A DNA stretch of 64,000 nt from contig CM030706.1 of the NCBI GenBank assembly GCA_017979445.1, forward strand, positions 26,018,281 to 26,082,280. The letters run 5' to 3'. The translations under genes and the position numbers were made by a program. Source of the stretch: Akebia trifoliata (lineage: Eukaryota; Streptophyta; Magnoliopsida; Ranunculales; Lardizabalaceae). The notes under the pieces are model-generated. The model had not been told where the DNA came from and ran no database searches. It saw only the letters and a program-made list of their open reading frames with translations. Position 1 is the first letter of the stretch, and each line of letters opens with the position of its first letter. Of this stretch, positions 23,256 to 34,539 are shown piece by piece.

Positions 23256-23287
23256 CGGGTTCGGTGCCTAACACCTTCCGAAACCCG
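23256..23287 (+). other. LTR stem-loop of the solo LTR
   Basis: CGGGTTCGG, loop TGCCTAACACCTT, CCGAAACCCG: nine pairs with one bulged A. The stem is unrelated in sequence to those of the other LTR families. Confidence 0.85.
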
Positions 23288-23462
23288 TAATCTAACCCCT
23301 TACCCATTTCTCTGATCCGTGGACCGACCCGATCCATTTTGGAGTTATTTTTGATTCCTAGACCTAAATTAGGTGGCGACTCCTTATTCCCTAAAAGTCC
23401 CCAATTTACTAATCCGACCCCATATTCTCCAATTTGGTGGAAAACGAGTCGAGACGATTTCA

Positions 23463-24002
23463 CTGGTACCCTAGTCAGTGGGCCTACTAGATCAATCCCC
23501 CATTGCATAAACAGTTAATGGCTGATGTGAAAATTGAGTTGCACTACTAGTTGTCGGATTATCCTTCTATGTCTCTAGCAATCATTGTAACGCTTGATGT
23601 GTAGAGCCGCGTTCTTCTGCAAATATGGCCAAAAATATCCTTGGGAGAATACTTTATGAGCCAACGACCTTGTCCTTAAATGATTTCCATAATCTCATTC
23701 ATGGATATCGCTCAACACGTCCTTTGCCTTATCTAACGTTAGGCAAAGTAGGAGTGGCCTTCCTATTGACTTCTTATACAGTTTTCCATCTAGAATAATG
23801 TATCTCTCTACCCTTCTCTTCATGCATCTTGCCTCATTTAGATCATCGGGCAATACTCCTAGTTGTAGGAAGGCCAAAATCAGGCTCATCCACACTTGAT
23901 CTCTTACTTTGACTATTACACTAACCAATTCCAACTCGTCTATCGCATATATTTCTTGATAGCCTAATGGCAACTCTCTCTTGTCTTGTCCTACCAACAT
24001 TG
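23463..24002 (-). pseudogene. pol: Integrase N-terminal region of element E
   Basis: The minus strand runs from RRVERYIILDGKLYKKS through DVLSDIHEGVCGNH, the first part of the zinc-binding HHCC domain, and a YFWP-like block, to QWGIDLVGPLTRVP at the break, the usual opening of the catalytic core. In-frame stops interrupt the zinc-finger part. It joins in frame with 19782 across the solo LTR. Confidence 0.85.
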
Positions 24003-24480
24003 AGGCTATGAAGACTAGGGTGTCTACATGTCTGTTGTTTGTCTTTGGTATGTGCTCTATACTGACTTCCCTAGCTCAAAGTATGGTAAACCTAATTTTT
24101 ACCAAATAGAGCTACATCTTGGGATCTCGTGCTTCAAATGTCCCGTTGACATGGTTAACTCCTAGCTGTGAGTCACTATAGACTATAACCTCAGTTACCC
24201 CCAATCCTACCAATGAATTGAAGCCGAACAACATTGCATCGTATTCTACTTCATTGTTTGATGCTTTAAATCCCTGTTTGATTGTCTTCTTTATCATGGA
24301 ACTGTCAAGAGTGATCAACATCACTCATATTCTTGATCCTTCTAGATTTGAAGATCCATCCACGTAGCCTCTCCATTTTAAATGGTTCTTCACTTCTTGC
24401 CCCTCTTCAGCATGTTCTAACTCTTCTACCAATAGATCTGCCATTTCATCCACTAGAAAGTCTGCCAAGAAATATGCCAC
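24003..24480 (-). pseudogene. pol: Second (archaeal-type) RNase H of element E
   Basis: Contains YVDGSSNLEG, then ASNNEVEYDAMLFGFNSL and VYSDSQLGVNHVNGTFEARD, ending HIPKTNNRHVDTL. This RVT_3-like domain with DGS, E and SDS catalytic positions is the additional RNase H characteristic of Tat/Ogre pol. Stops occur near 24320 and 24110. It lies between the Ty3-type RNase H and integrase, as expected. Confidence 0.8.
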
Positions 24481-25700
24481 TGCTTGGCCTTTAGCGAAAC
24501 TCTAGGCTTATATTCAAGTCCAAACTCTTCTAGTTGTATAGTCCACTTTGCCATTCTGCCCGATCCTTAAGTCTTTTTTAAGATAGACTTCAAGGGGTAC
24601 CCTGTGATGACCTATACTCGGTGTGCCTACAAGTATGATCTTAAGTACAAAGTTGTGTAAACTAAAGCTAATCCCATCTTCTCAATTCCAGAATAATATG
24701 TTTATGCATTAGTGAAGGTCATGCTCAAGAAATAGATAAGCTGCTTTATCACTGTCCTAGTCCTGATTGAGACTGAGCTGAGTGCACATTCTAAAATAGC
24801 TGGGTACAGTCCTAGTTCTTTTCTTATTTCTAGTTTAGAGAGTATAGGCGGTCTGTCCATATATATCTTCAACTTCGTGAAGGGTCGCACACACTCCTCT
24901 GTCCACTTGAACTTGGTGTTCTTTCGGAATAGCTGGTAGAATGGTCTGCATTTATCTAGTAACGTTCTTATATGGTCTGGGTTGGCCTCTATATCTCTTT
25001 TCATAACTGGGTAGCCCAAAAACTACCCTTAATTAGCACAAAAGTGCACTTCTCTGGGTTGAGTTTCATCCCAACCTTCCTTACTTGTGAAAAGATCTCT
25101 TCTAGACCAGCATCATGACCTTCCTTATTCCCATTCTTCCCCAACAGGTCATTAATATAGACTTCTATGTTTTTCCTTAGCAGATCTTTAAAGAGTTTTG
25201 TTATTAGCCTCTGATAAGTTTCTCTTACATTTTTCAACCCGAAGGGCATAACTTTGTAGTAGTAGAGTTCTTGCTCGGTGATGAAGGTTGTCTTCTCTTG
25301 ATCTATCGGGTTAAGCTATAACTGATTGTATCCTGAATACCTATCCATAAAAGACAACATTTCGTGACTAGAAGTCATATCTACTAACTAGTCTATCCTC
25401 GGCATAGGAAAGCTATCCTTAGGGTATGTCTTATTTAGATTTGTAAAATTAATACAAACTCTAACTTTCCCATTCTTCTTTGGTACTACTAAAATATTCG
25501 TTATCTAGTCAGGAAATTGCACTTCCTGGATAAATCCTGTTCTGATCAGCTTGCTCAGCTCTTCGTTTACTGTTTCTTTGAACCGAGGTGTTAACTTCAT
25601 TGGCTAATGTTTTAATAGCTTGACAGCTGTCTCCACATTCAAATGGTGGCAGATCACTTCTAGGCTAATTCCCGGCATTTCTTCTATGGACCAGGTAAAA
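24481..25700 (-). pseudogene. pol: Reverse transcriptase and first RNase H of element E
   Basis: MPFGLKNVRETYQRLITKLF at 25249 is the RT palm block, followed by the active-site motif as YINDLL (Asn codon at 25151-25153) in place of YVDD, which removes one catalytic aspartate. The thumb (GYPVMKRDIEANPDHI) and connection (FKWTEECVRPFTKLK) follow at about 25019-24880, then the first RNase H (about 24880-24490). Stops are present at about 25020 and in the 25300-25500 region. Order and spacing fit Ty3/gypsy pol. Confidence 0.85.
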
Positions 25701-25799
25701 ACATCCCGATTCCTCCTCAGACAGTCTGTTAAGTCTTTCAACTTTTCGGACGCCAATTCTACTCCTCCCCAATCTGCCTACCTTCCCTGACATCCACTA

Positions 25800-26220
25800 T
25801 CTGGACATTCTCCAGGCATGGGGGTTCTCCAAACTCAGTTTCCCTTTATTGTAACTATAATTGATGGGCGTTATCTTCGAAGAGCTCTTCTTTATCCAGT
25901 GTGCACACTTGGGCCGCCACCAGATCCCATTGTATACCCTACATCCTTTGCGGCATTGGGAACCTCAAGACCTGGTAGTATGTTAAATGAACGACTCTCA
26001 TCTCATGGGTCCAGCACCTACTTAGGATGGCATTGTATGGGGAACTCGCTTCGACGACCATAAACTTAGTCATTAAGGTTGTTAGTTTTGCCTGCACGAA
26101 TAAAACTGTCTTTTCCCACGATTGGTTCGTTCTCCCATCAAACCTGATTAAAGGGGCTCCTGCTTGGGTGGGCGCATTTTTGCTAAGACCAATCTTCAAA
26201 AAAGCTAAAGTGTACAAAAT
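25800..26220 (-). pseudogene. pro: Aspartic protease region of element E
   Basis: APLIRFDGRTNQSW and MVVEASSPYNAILSRCWTHE with YYQVLRFPMP are the conserved C-terminal protease blocks of Tat-type elements (the FLVVD..SPYNAILGR pattern). The catalytic D[ST]G is not preserved in a readable frame. It lies between Gag and RT as expected. Confidence 0.75.
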
Positions 26221-26499
26221 GTTGACAAAACTACCGTTGTGCCCACCTGGAGGGTTACCACCAGTGCATCAAATGGGACCTTACTACCCCTTCCAGATCC
26301 TTATCCGTGAAAGCCACGGTCTATTTTTTGTAAGGCTTTGTCTATTCTATAGGTTAGTTCTTGTTGTGTAGACGTGAGTAATGTGTTCTATTTGTCGCTT
26401 CTTGGTTCTTTCGTCAGCCTTACTCAGGCCTGACCTTCTACTATCTTGCTTAAGGACAACATGTATGACTACTTCCCTTCTATCATCTTCTTCAATATG

Positions 26500-27761
26500 T
26501 GGCTAATCAAGCATCTAATTCCTGTCCCGGGGTAGATTCTCCATCTGTCTTCTGGGCAGGTCCCTTAGTCTACCCTACTCTGCCAACCTCTATAGAAATA
26601 TTCTCAAAGCCTGACACCTGTTGGTCATATGTGCCCGTACCTTGTGATATTCATAGTACCGCTCATCTTAATTTATCTGATCTAGAGGAAGTAGCGCCGG
26701 CTACTCAAAGTAAGGCTCATTCGCAATGAGCGATAAAATCTCACTAGGGAGCATAGAATATGTCCCCTCTTTTCTCTACTCCTTGTCCTGCTCGAGCGGT
26801 CTCTTCCTACTTTGTTGTTGTGGTTGATGCTACTTGTTGGGCTTCACCATAATATGTATTATTTTGTTCTTCTCAGCCAAATTTTGGAGATCATCTTCCA
26901 TTCTAATGTATTTTTCTAATCTTTCGAATAGCTCACTCAATGTCCCTGGTCTCTTCTTCACAAGAGACCTATACAATGTTGAGCCAGATAAAAAAGAGTT
27001 TTTGAATGCCACACTACTATTATTTCATCACAACTCTCTAGGGACATCACTTCTTTCCTAAATCTCCTCGTAAACTCTTTAAGGTTTTTCCCAGATTGCA
27101 TTCTCATGCTGAGTAGAGCATCTACATCTTCGCCATTCTTCTTGTTGCCAATGTATCGTGTTACATAGGCAGTATACAGCTCCTCGAATGAAACTACTGA
27201 TCTACATGGAAACTTGTGGAACCTAGTTAATGCGTTTCCCTACAGGCTAGAATAGAATATCCTACACATTAAACCCTTATTTCCTTCCCACAAAGCAAAC
27301 ATTTGTCAAAAGTGGAATAGATGTTCCACTGGGTCTTTCATCCCTAAATAAAGAGTGAAATGTGGTGGTATAAACTTCTTCGAAATTTCTCTTGCTAAGA
27401 TCTTTGCTGTAAAGGGAGACCTCTGAATTCCCCTGACAGCTTGCGTTGCCACTGTGCCAATATCTACATTTTTCATCATCTCCTTCTCCTTTTGGATTAT
27501 CTCTCTGATCTCCTCTTGAGTCAAACCCATTGTGGGCTCTACCCGAGTAGATGATGTGACAACTTTCTGTATTTGAAGCACGATCATCTCCAGTAGAAGG
27601 CTGAGGATTTCTTAGAGGGAGAACTTGTCTTGCTGGCTGCTGGTTCTCAAGACGTTGACTTAGGTTTCGATTCTGTTAGGCTGAGTCATCCATCTTTTTT
27701 TACATTTTCTTTTGTTGCTTTCTTATGGCTTCTAACATTGCCAAGAGTTGAGCATCAGCGG
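26500..27761 (-). pseudogene. gag: Gag of element E, cut by element C
   Basis: Near the N-terminus, EEIREIIQKEKEMMKNVD and ISKKFIPPHFTLYLGMKDPV (27587-27306) give the Gag P.F..Y.G.KDP.EHL pattern. At 27012-26830, AFKNSFLSGSTLYRSLVKKR and LSELFERLEKYIRMEDDL are the C-terminal Gag helices. Stops occur at about 27300, 27060 and 26820. The right end is cut at 27761 by the 5' LTR of element C, so E's leader and 5' LTR are displaced beyond the nest. Confidence 0.82.
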
Positions 27762-28854
27762 TGTAGACACCCCAATTTATACTAACCCATTAGGAAAATT
27801 CAAATTTTCTCGAATTAATTTCAATTAAGAACTTAACCCTCTCAATGGGACCGCATTGCTACTTGACATCATTTTCATGTATACATGCATACATGCATCA
27901 TGTTATATAGTTTGCATGCCCAACCTTGTCCCTAATCCAATCTAATTCCATATCACTTCCATGATCCAATCCGAATCCATATCTATTCTTCATTAACCAA
28001 TCCATTACCTATACCCTAACCCAAGTCCATATACTAATCAAGCTAAGTCACCCTAAGACCTTAACCCATCTCCATACCCATTATCCATAAACCAAGTCCA
28101 TTTCTTAACCCAAAGACCATAACCATAGTCCATTCCTTAAGCCCAATACTAAGCCCATTCTCTCACACCTCCTCAAAAGACTACATATGTCGATCTCTCA
28201 TAAGCCCCCAATACCCAATGATTCAATCAAATTGGAAAGTCAACTCACCCATATGAAAACCCAAAAATATCCTTCCCAAAAAAGATGGTCAAACCAAAAA
28301 GGTTCTTTGGTCTTTGATAATAATCAATAAAGTTGAGAAAACTTCCAATCATACCCTTAAAAGGTGGAAATCTTCAAGTACATACATGGAGCTTTCTTAT
28401 TAGTCCATTTCAAAATGATACATCCACCCTTATTTTATGAGTTATTTACAAATGAACAAAAGTCTACTTTTCATCTACCACTTCACCTTTACACATGTCA
28501 CTCTCCTATTCACCCTCCCAAAAATATTTTTGTTCTCACATTAGTCAATTTCAAAAATATACATCCACCATTTCTTAATGAGTTATTTACAAATGAACCA
28601 AGGTCTACTTTTCACCTACCACTCTACCTTTACACATGTCACTCCCCTATTGACCCTATCAAAAGTACTTTTTGTTCTCTCACCTCTATTTACAAAAAAA
28701 TTGAAGATAAAAGAATACTTTTTTGATATCTTAACAAATGTCATTTTCACCTTCATACAAATGAAAAATCCAAAAAGAAATAACCTAAATCTTATGTCCA
28801 TTCTCTTTATTTTAGAATTAGATTACTTTATCCTCAAAAGTTCTCCAAAAACTC

Positions 28855-28862
28855 TATAAATA
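28855..28862 (+). promoter_or_regulatory. Likely TATA box of element C LTR
   Basis: TATAAATA, about 1 kb before the LTR end; the same motif is kept in the truncated copy (minus strand near 52957). Confidence 0.6.
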
Positions 28863-29632
28863 CCCTTATTTCTATGAACAATTCATGCCCTCAAGCCCCC
28901 ATTTCTCAACCTAAAACTCTACCAAAATCTTTACTTATTCTCTCATCTCCAACCTTCAACTCACTCAACCCTCAACTACATTATTTAACTTTCAAGCTCA
29001 TCTCTCAAAGTTCAAGTTTATTCAAGACTACCGAAAGGACAATGTGAGTATATATTAAGTTTTCTTTTTATTCTTTTTAACACTTGCATCCTCTTTTTCT
29101 ATCATTTTTTTTCTTTTTATAAAATTTTAGGATGTAATGGAGAAACCTCCTTCATCCTGAGTAAATTGAACCTCAACCTTGGACATAAAATACTTTAGGT
29201 GGTTTGGACAAAAGAATGGAGGTTGAATTCCCTTTTCAAACAATTTTCTCTTATACATTATATGTACACTATGCACACACACCACATATGCTTGGCACTG
29301 ATGAAGAATTATGTAACTCTTTCAATAGGATTATAAACACTAAGTTTCTAGCGAAACATGTATGCATTAAAGATAGGGATCTAAGGGAACTTCATCTATG
29401 AAATTTCTCTAAAATTCTAAACCCACATTTCAACTCATGAAAAATGTGATGACTCTATGGGATATTCTCTTCCATAGGATATTTATCATGTTAACACTAA
29501 CAATAAACTCTTTTTCAAAGAGGTACATACTCACCATGTGCATACACCCACTTCATGCATCTCATGCATTTTTGTTGTTATGTTAATCTTTTCAAAAAAT
29601 GGTTAAATTTAAAAGGTAACCACCTTAGGTGG

Positions 29633-29666
29633 AGAGAATGGGTTCTTAACACCTTCCCCATTCTCT
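29633..29666 (+). other. LTR stem-loop of element C
   Basis: AGAGAATGGG pairs with CCCATTCTCT around the loop region TTCTTAACACCTT, which has two changes from the lineage loop. Ten pairs. Confidence 0.75.
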
Positions 29667-29862
29667 AATCGAATCCCCTTACATATATCTTAGGTAGACC
29701 ATACTTTTTTCATTAATGAGAGTCATTACAATACCATAAAAAATGATTTTCATAAAGAATTGATTCGGGTGCCCATTCACACCCATTTTTAAAAAAGAAT
29801 GGTGGCGATGCCAAACAACGTAGCATTGAGGTTCAAGGATGAACATTCTCATGTCTACAACT

Positions 29863-29880
29863 TTACGACTCCACTGGGGA
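29863..29880 (+). other. Primer-binding site (tRNA-Arg type) of element C
   Basis: TTACGACTCCACTGGGGA, 3 nt after the LTR end; two differences in the first four bases from the element A and B sites. Confidence 0.8.
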
Positions 29881-30849
29881 GGTTGCGGGTTCAAACCATA
29901 AACATTTAGCCATTTTTACAAAGTTTCAAAAAAGAATATTTCAATAAGTGTTCACTTACATTTTTTATTGTTTGTGTTTGTTTTGGTACTTTGTTTTCTT
30001 TATGTTTTGGGAATGGTTGTAATGTTGTCTTCTTTTTTGGTGGGTTGAATGCTTGTAAGGGGGTTGATATGTTCTTTAATGCACTTGTGTACTTGCACTT
30101 GCATAGCTCATTACACAAACCTCCTCTACCTATAAAAGTTTAAAACCTGGGTACTTAGTAGTTTCACGACTCGAGATCGTTTATTTCGAGTATGGGGACG
30201 AACATATCCAACCCAATCACCAACTGAACTTAAGACGTGTGTACTTCAATATGCATCGAGGTTTGAAGAATGGGTAACCATGAAACCACCTATAGCTGCA
30301 TGCATCAAATATGATTAGAGGTATAAAACACAAATATTTCAAGATGTATTAACCCTTGGGTATCTTTTTTTTTTTAGCCCTTGAAGGCAAAGTTGTATAA
30401 ATTTAGGCATTTTTTTCTTTTTGTTATTATACATGTTCCCCTTAGTAAATGGGAAAATTTATTTTTATTTTATTTTATGTTTCGCATCATCTTAAAAAAA
30501 AAAATTTGGTCAAAAATATACGTTATGGTCCGTATTTAAAGCACGGACTGTATAAAAATACCTTGGTCTATGCATTAAATACATACTTAAAATATTTTTT
30601 TCTCATTTGGTCTCTTATATCAGTCTTGAAAACTTTTCTCTTAGACATTATTTTTGTTTTGACTTTTAAGGCCTAAAAATGAATAAATGAACCATTTTTA
30701 TTGTTAAGTTTAGGGCCAATTACTCGCCACCTTTTATTTGATTCAAATGGAACTCACCTATTCTTTACCGATCAAAATTGATCCCGACCCAACGTGGTAT
30801 ACTATCGACCTCAGTTACAATCAAACTCACTATCATTTATCATTGAGGA
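29881..30849 (+). other. Element C leader, including module d at about 30150-30320
   Basis: Non-coding. The first 270 bp are T-rich. Module d resembles the reverse complement of 3430-3670 in element 1. From 30320 to 30840 it is A/T-rich with nothing recognisable except GGTCCGTATTTAAAGCACGG near 30530. Confidence 0.6.
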
Positions 30850-31335
30850 TCAATTAAAATTGGGTCCACGACCTGTATCCAATCTAATTCGGGTCCATGA
30901 CCCGAAGCTAAACCAAATTGGATCCATGACCCATATCTACTTCAAATTGAGTCCATGACCCATATCCACTTCAAATCGGGTACACGATCCGTATCCACTC
31001 CAAATTAAGTTTGCGACTCGTATCCATTTTGAATTGGGTCCACGACCCATATCCAATCCAAATTGGGTCCACGATCCATATCCAATCCAAATTGAGTCCA
31101 CGACCCATATCCATTTCGAATTGGGTCCACAATGCATATCCAATGTAAACTAGGTCCATAACCTGTATCCATTTTAAAATGGGTCTACGACCCATATCCA
31201 ATCCAAACCAGGTCTATGACCCATATCCAATCCAAATTGGGTTAACGATCTAAATCAGACCCAAACAAGGTCCATGATCCCTATTCAACCCAAATCAGGT
31301 TCACGATCCACATTTTACCCAAATCGGGCCTATCC
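30850..31335 (+). repeat. Array a in element C leader (29-bp units)
   Basis: About 16 units of the type GGGTCCACGACCCATATCCAATCCAAATT minus its tail variation, each with the GGGTC-NNN-GACCC inverted repeat. It is related to but distinct from the 28-bp units of the satellite (CATATCCAATCC versus CAGATCCATTTC). Confidence 0.85.
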
Positions 31336-31459
31336 TCCAATTTCAATCCGAAGCATGATCCATAGGTGATCCATCAAGATCAACAATCGGCTGATAAATC
31401 CAAATAAATCCAATCATTTTTGAACAAATTAGATTTGAAAAAAAAATTAAATTTTTTTT

Positions 31460-31660
31460 TTTTTTTAAGTACCAATTGCAATTCTTGATCAAAGTCGATG
31501 CCTAATAACAATCTTATCCTATTGATATGAAGGGATTAGACTACGTTTATTCAAGGAAATGAGGTGACTTAAAAGTGCCCTTGCTAAGGCATTGTGCACC
31601 ACCTCTTCTTTGAGGATCTGACTGGCCAATCATGATTTCAGATAATTGAATTGAAGGCTA
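31460..31660 (+). other. Leader module b (element C)
   Basis: TTGATCAAAGTCGATGCCTA... then TTAGACTACGTTTATTCAAG and a CACCACCTCTTC end. The hairpin TAGAC-TAC-GTTTA carries one change here. Confidence 0.8.
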
Positions 31661-31699
31661 ACAAAAAGATTATTTTTCCAACTCAATCCATTTGTAGTA

Positions 31700-32410
31700 A
31701 TCTGTCTTTACAAAATATTTTTCCAGCTCCATGCTCCATGCCAATAAACTTCTAGCTCTGTGCTAACCAATACCCAGATCCGTGCTGACAAACTTTCAAC
31801 TTTGTGCTGACAAACTTCTAGTTCCGTACCAATAAACTTCTAGCTCCATGCTAACCAATACCCAGTTCTGTGTTAGTGAACCTCCAGTTCTATGCTGACA
31901 AGCCTTTGGCTCTATGCCCATAAACTTCCAGTTCTGTGTTGACAAACTTCCAACTTCGTGTTGACAAACCCCCAACTCCGTACTGATAAACCTCCAACTC
32001 TATGCTAACAAACCCCAACTCCATGCTAACAAACCTACAGCTCCGTGCTGACCAACTCGAGCTCTGTGTTGACAAATACCTAGTTTCATGTTGATAATCC
32101 CACAGTAATGTGTTGGCAAACCTCTAGCTCCGCACCGATAAACTCTCAGCTCTGTGCTGACCAACCCCAGTTCCGTGCTGACAAACCTCTAGTTTCATGC
32201 TGACAAACCTCTAGCTCCGTACTGAGAAATTCTAGCTCCATGCTGGCAAATACCCAACTATGTGCTGACAAAACCTAGCTCTGTGTTGATAAGCCCCAAC
32301 TCCGTGCTAACAATCTTTCGGTTCCATGCCGATAAACCTATAGCTCCGTGCTAACCAATATTCACTTTGTGCTAACGAACCCCAGCCCTGTGTTGACAAA
32401 AATCCGACTC
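31700..32410 (+). repeat. Array c-prime in element C leader (about 22-bp units)
   Basis: Units of CAGCTCCGTGCTG plus ACAAACCTC-like spacers. The 13-bp core is that of array c but the spacer is longer (9 instead of 4). Variants include CAACTTCGTGTTG, again with matching arms. Confidence 0.85.
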
Positions 32411-32558
32411 CAAATTCAATATCAAACCCAATCCAGGGCTTTATTAATTTAGCTTTACCAGTTAATCTAATTCGACTTAATAACACATCATGCATCCTTA
32501 TTACGTAAATAATATAATAATGCTCAACCCCTTGTTCAAAGCCAAACGACCTAGAAAG
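32411..32558 (+). other. End of the visible element C leader
   Basis: Unremarkable non-coding sequence that stops where the D LTR begins. The rest of element C would lie beyond the right side of element D, outside the window. Confidence 0.5.
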
Positions 32559-32571
32559 TGAAAGCGCACTC
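32559..32571 (-). mobile_element. 13-bp end of element D 3' LTR, cut off by element A
   Basis: TGAAAGCGCACTC. Its last five bases (CACTC) are the target duplication. The same LTR resumes at 47071 with CACTCGATCCTCGGGG, giving a continuous D LTR when A is ignored. Confidence 0.85.
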
Positions 32572-34279
32572 TGAAAGCGCCCTCGATCCGCGGGGTGCGC
32601 GGATCCGCTTTTGACTCTTGAAGTTTGGGAGTCGCCACCTAGTTATTAAGGTCTAGGAACCAAACTGACTCTAAAAAAGGCAAACTAATCTACAAAAGAG
32701 AAAAATAGTTTGGGGATCACGTTACGGGGTTGGAAGGTGTTAGGCACCAACCCCACCCGGCCAAAGTCGGTCTCTACTAACTTCCCAAATATATCACATT
32801 GCTAAAAACCTAGATAAAAATAAAAATAAAAATAAAAAGTTACATACCTTTCCGATAGCAAGGATTTTGCTCCCTCAGATCTGACAAAAATAACTCCTTG
32901 TACCGTGTTCCCTTGCTTCGTTCTGTCTCCGGATTTGATTTCGGATCTCCGAGGCAAGGTATCTCCTTATTTTTGGATCTGAACTCTTCAAGTTTGTTGT
33001 GGATTTTAGAATATTTTTGGAAGGCTTTTAGGCGTTTCTTATGCTAAAATCAAAGGGGGATGTTAGGTAAGGAGTTGGGGCTCCAAAACTAGGGTTTATG
33101 AGAGGCTATGAGGGCTTCTAGACCTACTTCTCTTAGGGTTTATGATTTGATACGAAAATAGGGTGTGAGCACCTCTACTTATAGAATTTTTTTAAGGTTG
33201 ATTTGGATAGAGTTAGTGTTTAATTAGAGATCTTTTAATTAGAGTTGTGTTTTAGTTAAAATTGTTTTAGGTAGAATTGTGTTTTAATTAGAATTATTTT
33301 AGGTAGAATTGTTTTTAAGTTAGAACTCTATTAGATAGAGTTATTATTTAATTAGAATTCTATTATGACTTTTGGTCTTATTTGATTGACTTTTAATGTT
33401 TTGACTTTAGTCTTAATTGATTGACTTTTAATATCTTGACTTTAGTCTTGCTTAATTGACTTTAATTTTGACTTCAGTCTTACTTGATTGACTTTAAATT
33501 TTTTGAGAACCCCCTTCCATTATTTCTTTAATTCTTTGGACCCCCAAATGGAGGGGTCCTTAAAGAAATATCCCACGAACCCTCAACAATTTTGCCTGAG
33601 AGTCCGATTAATCAATTTTTTAGGTTCAAAATTTTAAATTAATTTCATTAATGTTTCACTTTAATTATTTAATGTTTTATTTATTAATTTCAAATTTTTT
33701 AATTATAAAAATTATGAAATTACCGTTTTGCCCCCGGAGAGGACTTTTCACGTTTTAAGTCGATTTTTAATGTTCTAGGATGTTTTAGAATCGATTTTTC
33801 GTAAGGAATTCAATGGAAATATTATTTTGTGTCATTTATGAAGTTTTTTGTGTAAAATGGTTGTTAACTTTATGAGGGGCATTTTCGTAATTTTGTCGAA
33901 TTCTTTTAAAATTGGTGAAATGATTTATTTGGTTTCGATTTGTTATTTTATGTGTTCGAAAGAGTTTTCCTAAGCGTAATGTAGGCTCTAGGGTTGTTTT
34001 GAGGTTAGGGTTATTTTGGTAATTTGATAATTTTTTAGTGATTTTTATCGTGAAATTTCTTTTTGGTCTGCAAGATGATGATTTCTATGTTTCTGGGGTC
34101 GTATTTTCTTAGCGTAGCGTGGTTTCTAAGGTTTTGTCAATTCGAGATACCTCATCCGGATTTCTGAAACACATCTGGTAACAAAATAAAGTAACGGAAT
34201 ACACATCCATCATTGGGAATCATTGCGATCGGGTTGACGAGTTGATTAATCAGGCGAGTGCAAAAATTGGGTATCTACA
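32572..34279 (-). mobile_element. 3' LTR of element A (1,708 bp)
   Basis: Minus strand TGTAGATACCCAATTTTTGC at 34279 to GCGCTTTCA at 32572. Contains the stem-loop at 32726-32754 and PBS-like TGGCGACTCC (minus, 32628-32637). A CTATAAG motif near 33185 corresponds to the TATA box of element B. Confidence 0.92.
32726..32754 (-). other. LTR stem-loop (element A 3' LTR)
   Basis: Plus strand GGGGTTGG, loop AAGGTGTTAGGCA, CCAACCCC: perfect 8-bp stem. Confidence 0.85.
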
Positions 34280-34293
34280 GATGCCCCTCTTTG
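34280..34293 (-). other. Polypurine tract of element A
   Basis: Minus strand AAAGAGGGGCATC directly before the 3' LTR start, the expected plus-strand primer. Confidence 0.8.
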
Positions 34294-34539
34294 GCAGAGG
34301 TTGAAGCAAACTAGATAGCAATCTATTTTGGTAGATAGTGCGATATCTGAATGCCAAAGCTAGTGACAGTTCATTTTGCAGCCTGATTTAGCAATTCGTC
34401 AAGGTGTTCGGATCCTTGAGGGTAAAGCTCTCCCCGAATTAAAAGGTTGTCAGGTCCTTGAGCGAAAACTCTCACTGACGGTGTTAGATCCTTGAATTTT
34501 GGAGAATTCTCCCTAACTAAAAAGTGAAAATGTGCAAGT

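Larger units (their letters stand above)
19783..23462 (+). mobile_element. Solo LTR, 3,680 bp, inserted in element E integrase
   Basis: Starts TGTAGACACCCCATTTTTGC, ends GAGACGATTTCA, and is flanked by exact 5-bp duplications CTGGT (19778-19782 and 23463-23467). No PBS, internal region or second LTR is present, so it is a solo LTR left by LTR-LTR recombination. Inside: A/T-rich 20100-20700, TATA box TATAAAAG at 20858-20865, a C/T-rich transcribed part at 21060-21900 that gives spurious Pro/Ser-rich ORFs, a tandem repeat at 22075-22680, the lineage stem-loop at 23256-23287 and a PBS-like TGGCGACTCC at 23374-23383. It is the longest LTR in the window. Confidence 0.92.
27762..29859 (+). mobile_element. 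5' LTR of element C (2,098 bp), inserted in element E Gag
   Basis: TGTAGACACCCCAATTTATA to CTCATGTCTACA, then a tRNA-Arg-type PBS. It contains TATA box TATAAATA at 28855-28862, the stem-loop at 29633-29666 and a degraded PBS-like TGGCGATGCC at 29813-29822. A nearly 250-bp internal duplication (about 28390-28500 and 28540-28640; TCTACTTTTCAYCTACCACT) yields spurious ORFs. A truncated relative lies at 51963-53590. Confidence 0.88.

Noticed and set aside
29906..30118. ORF of 70 codons in element C leader
   Set aside because: T-rich leader sequence on the strand opposite to the element, with no similarity to known families.
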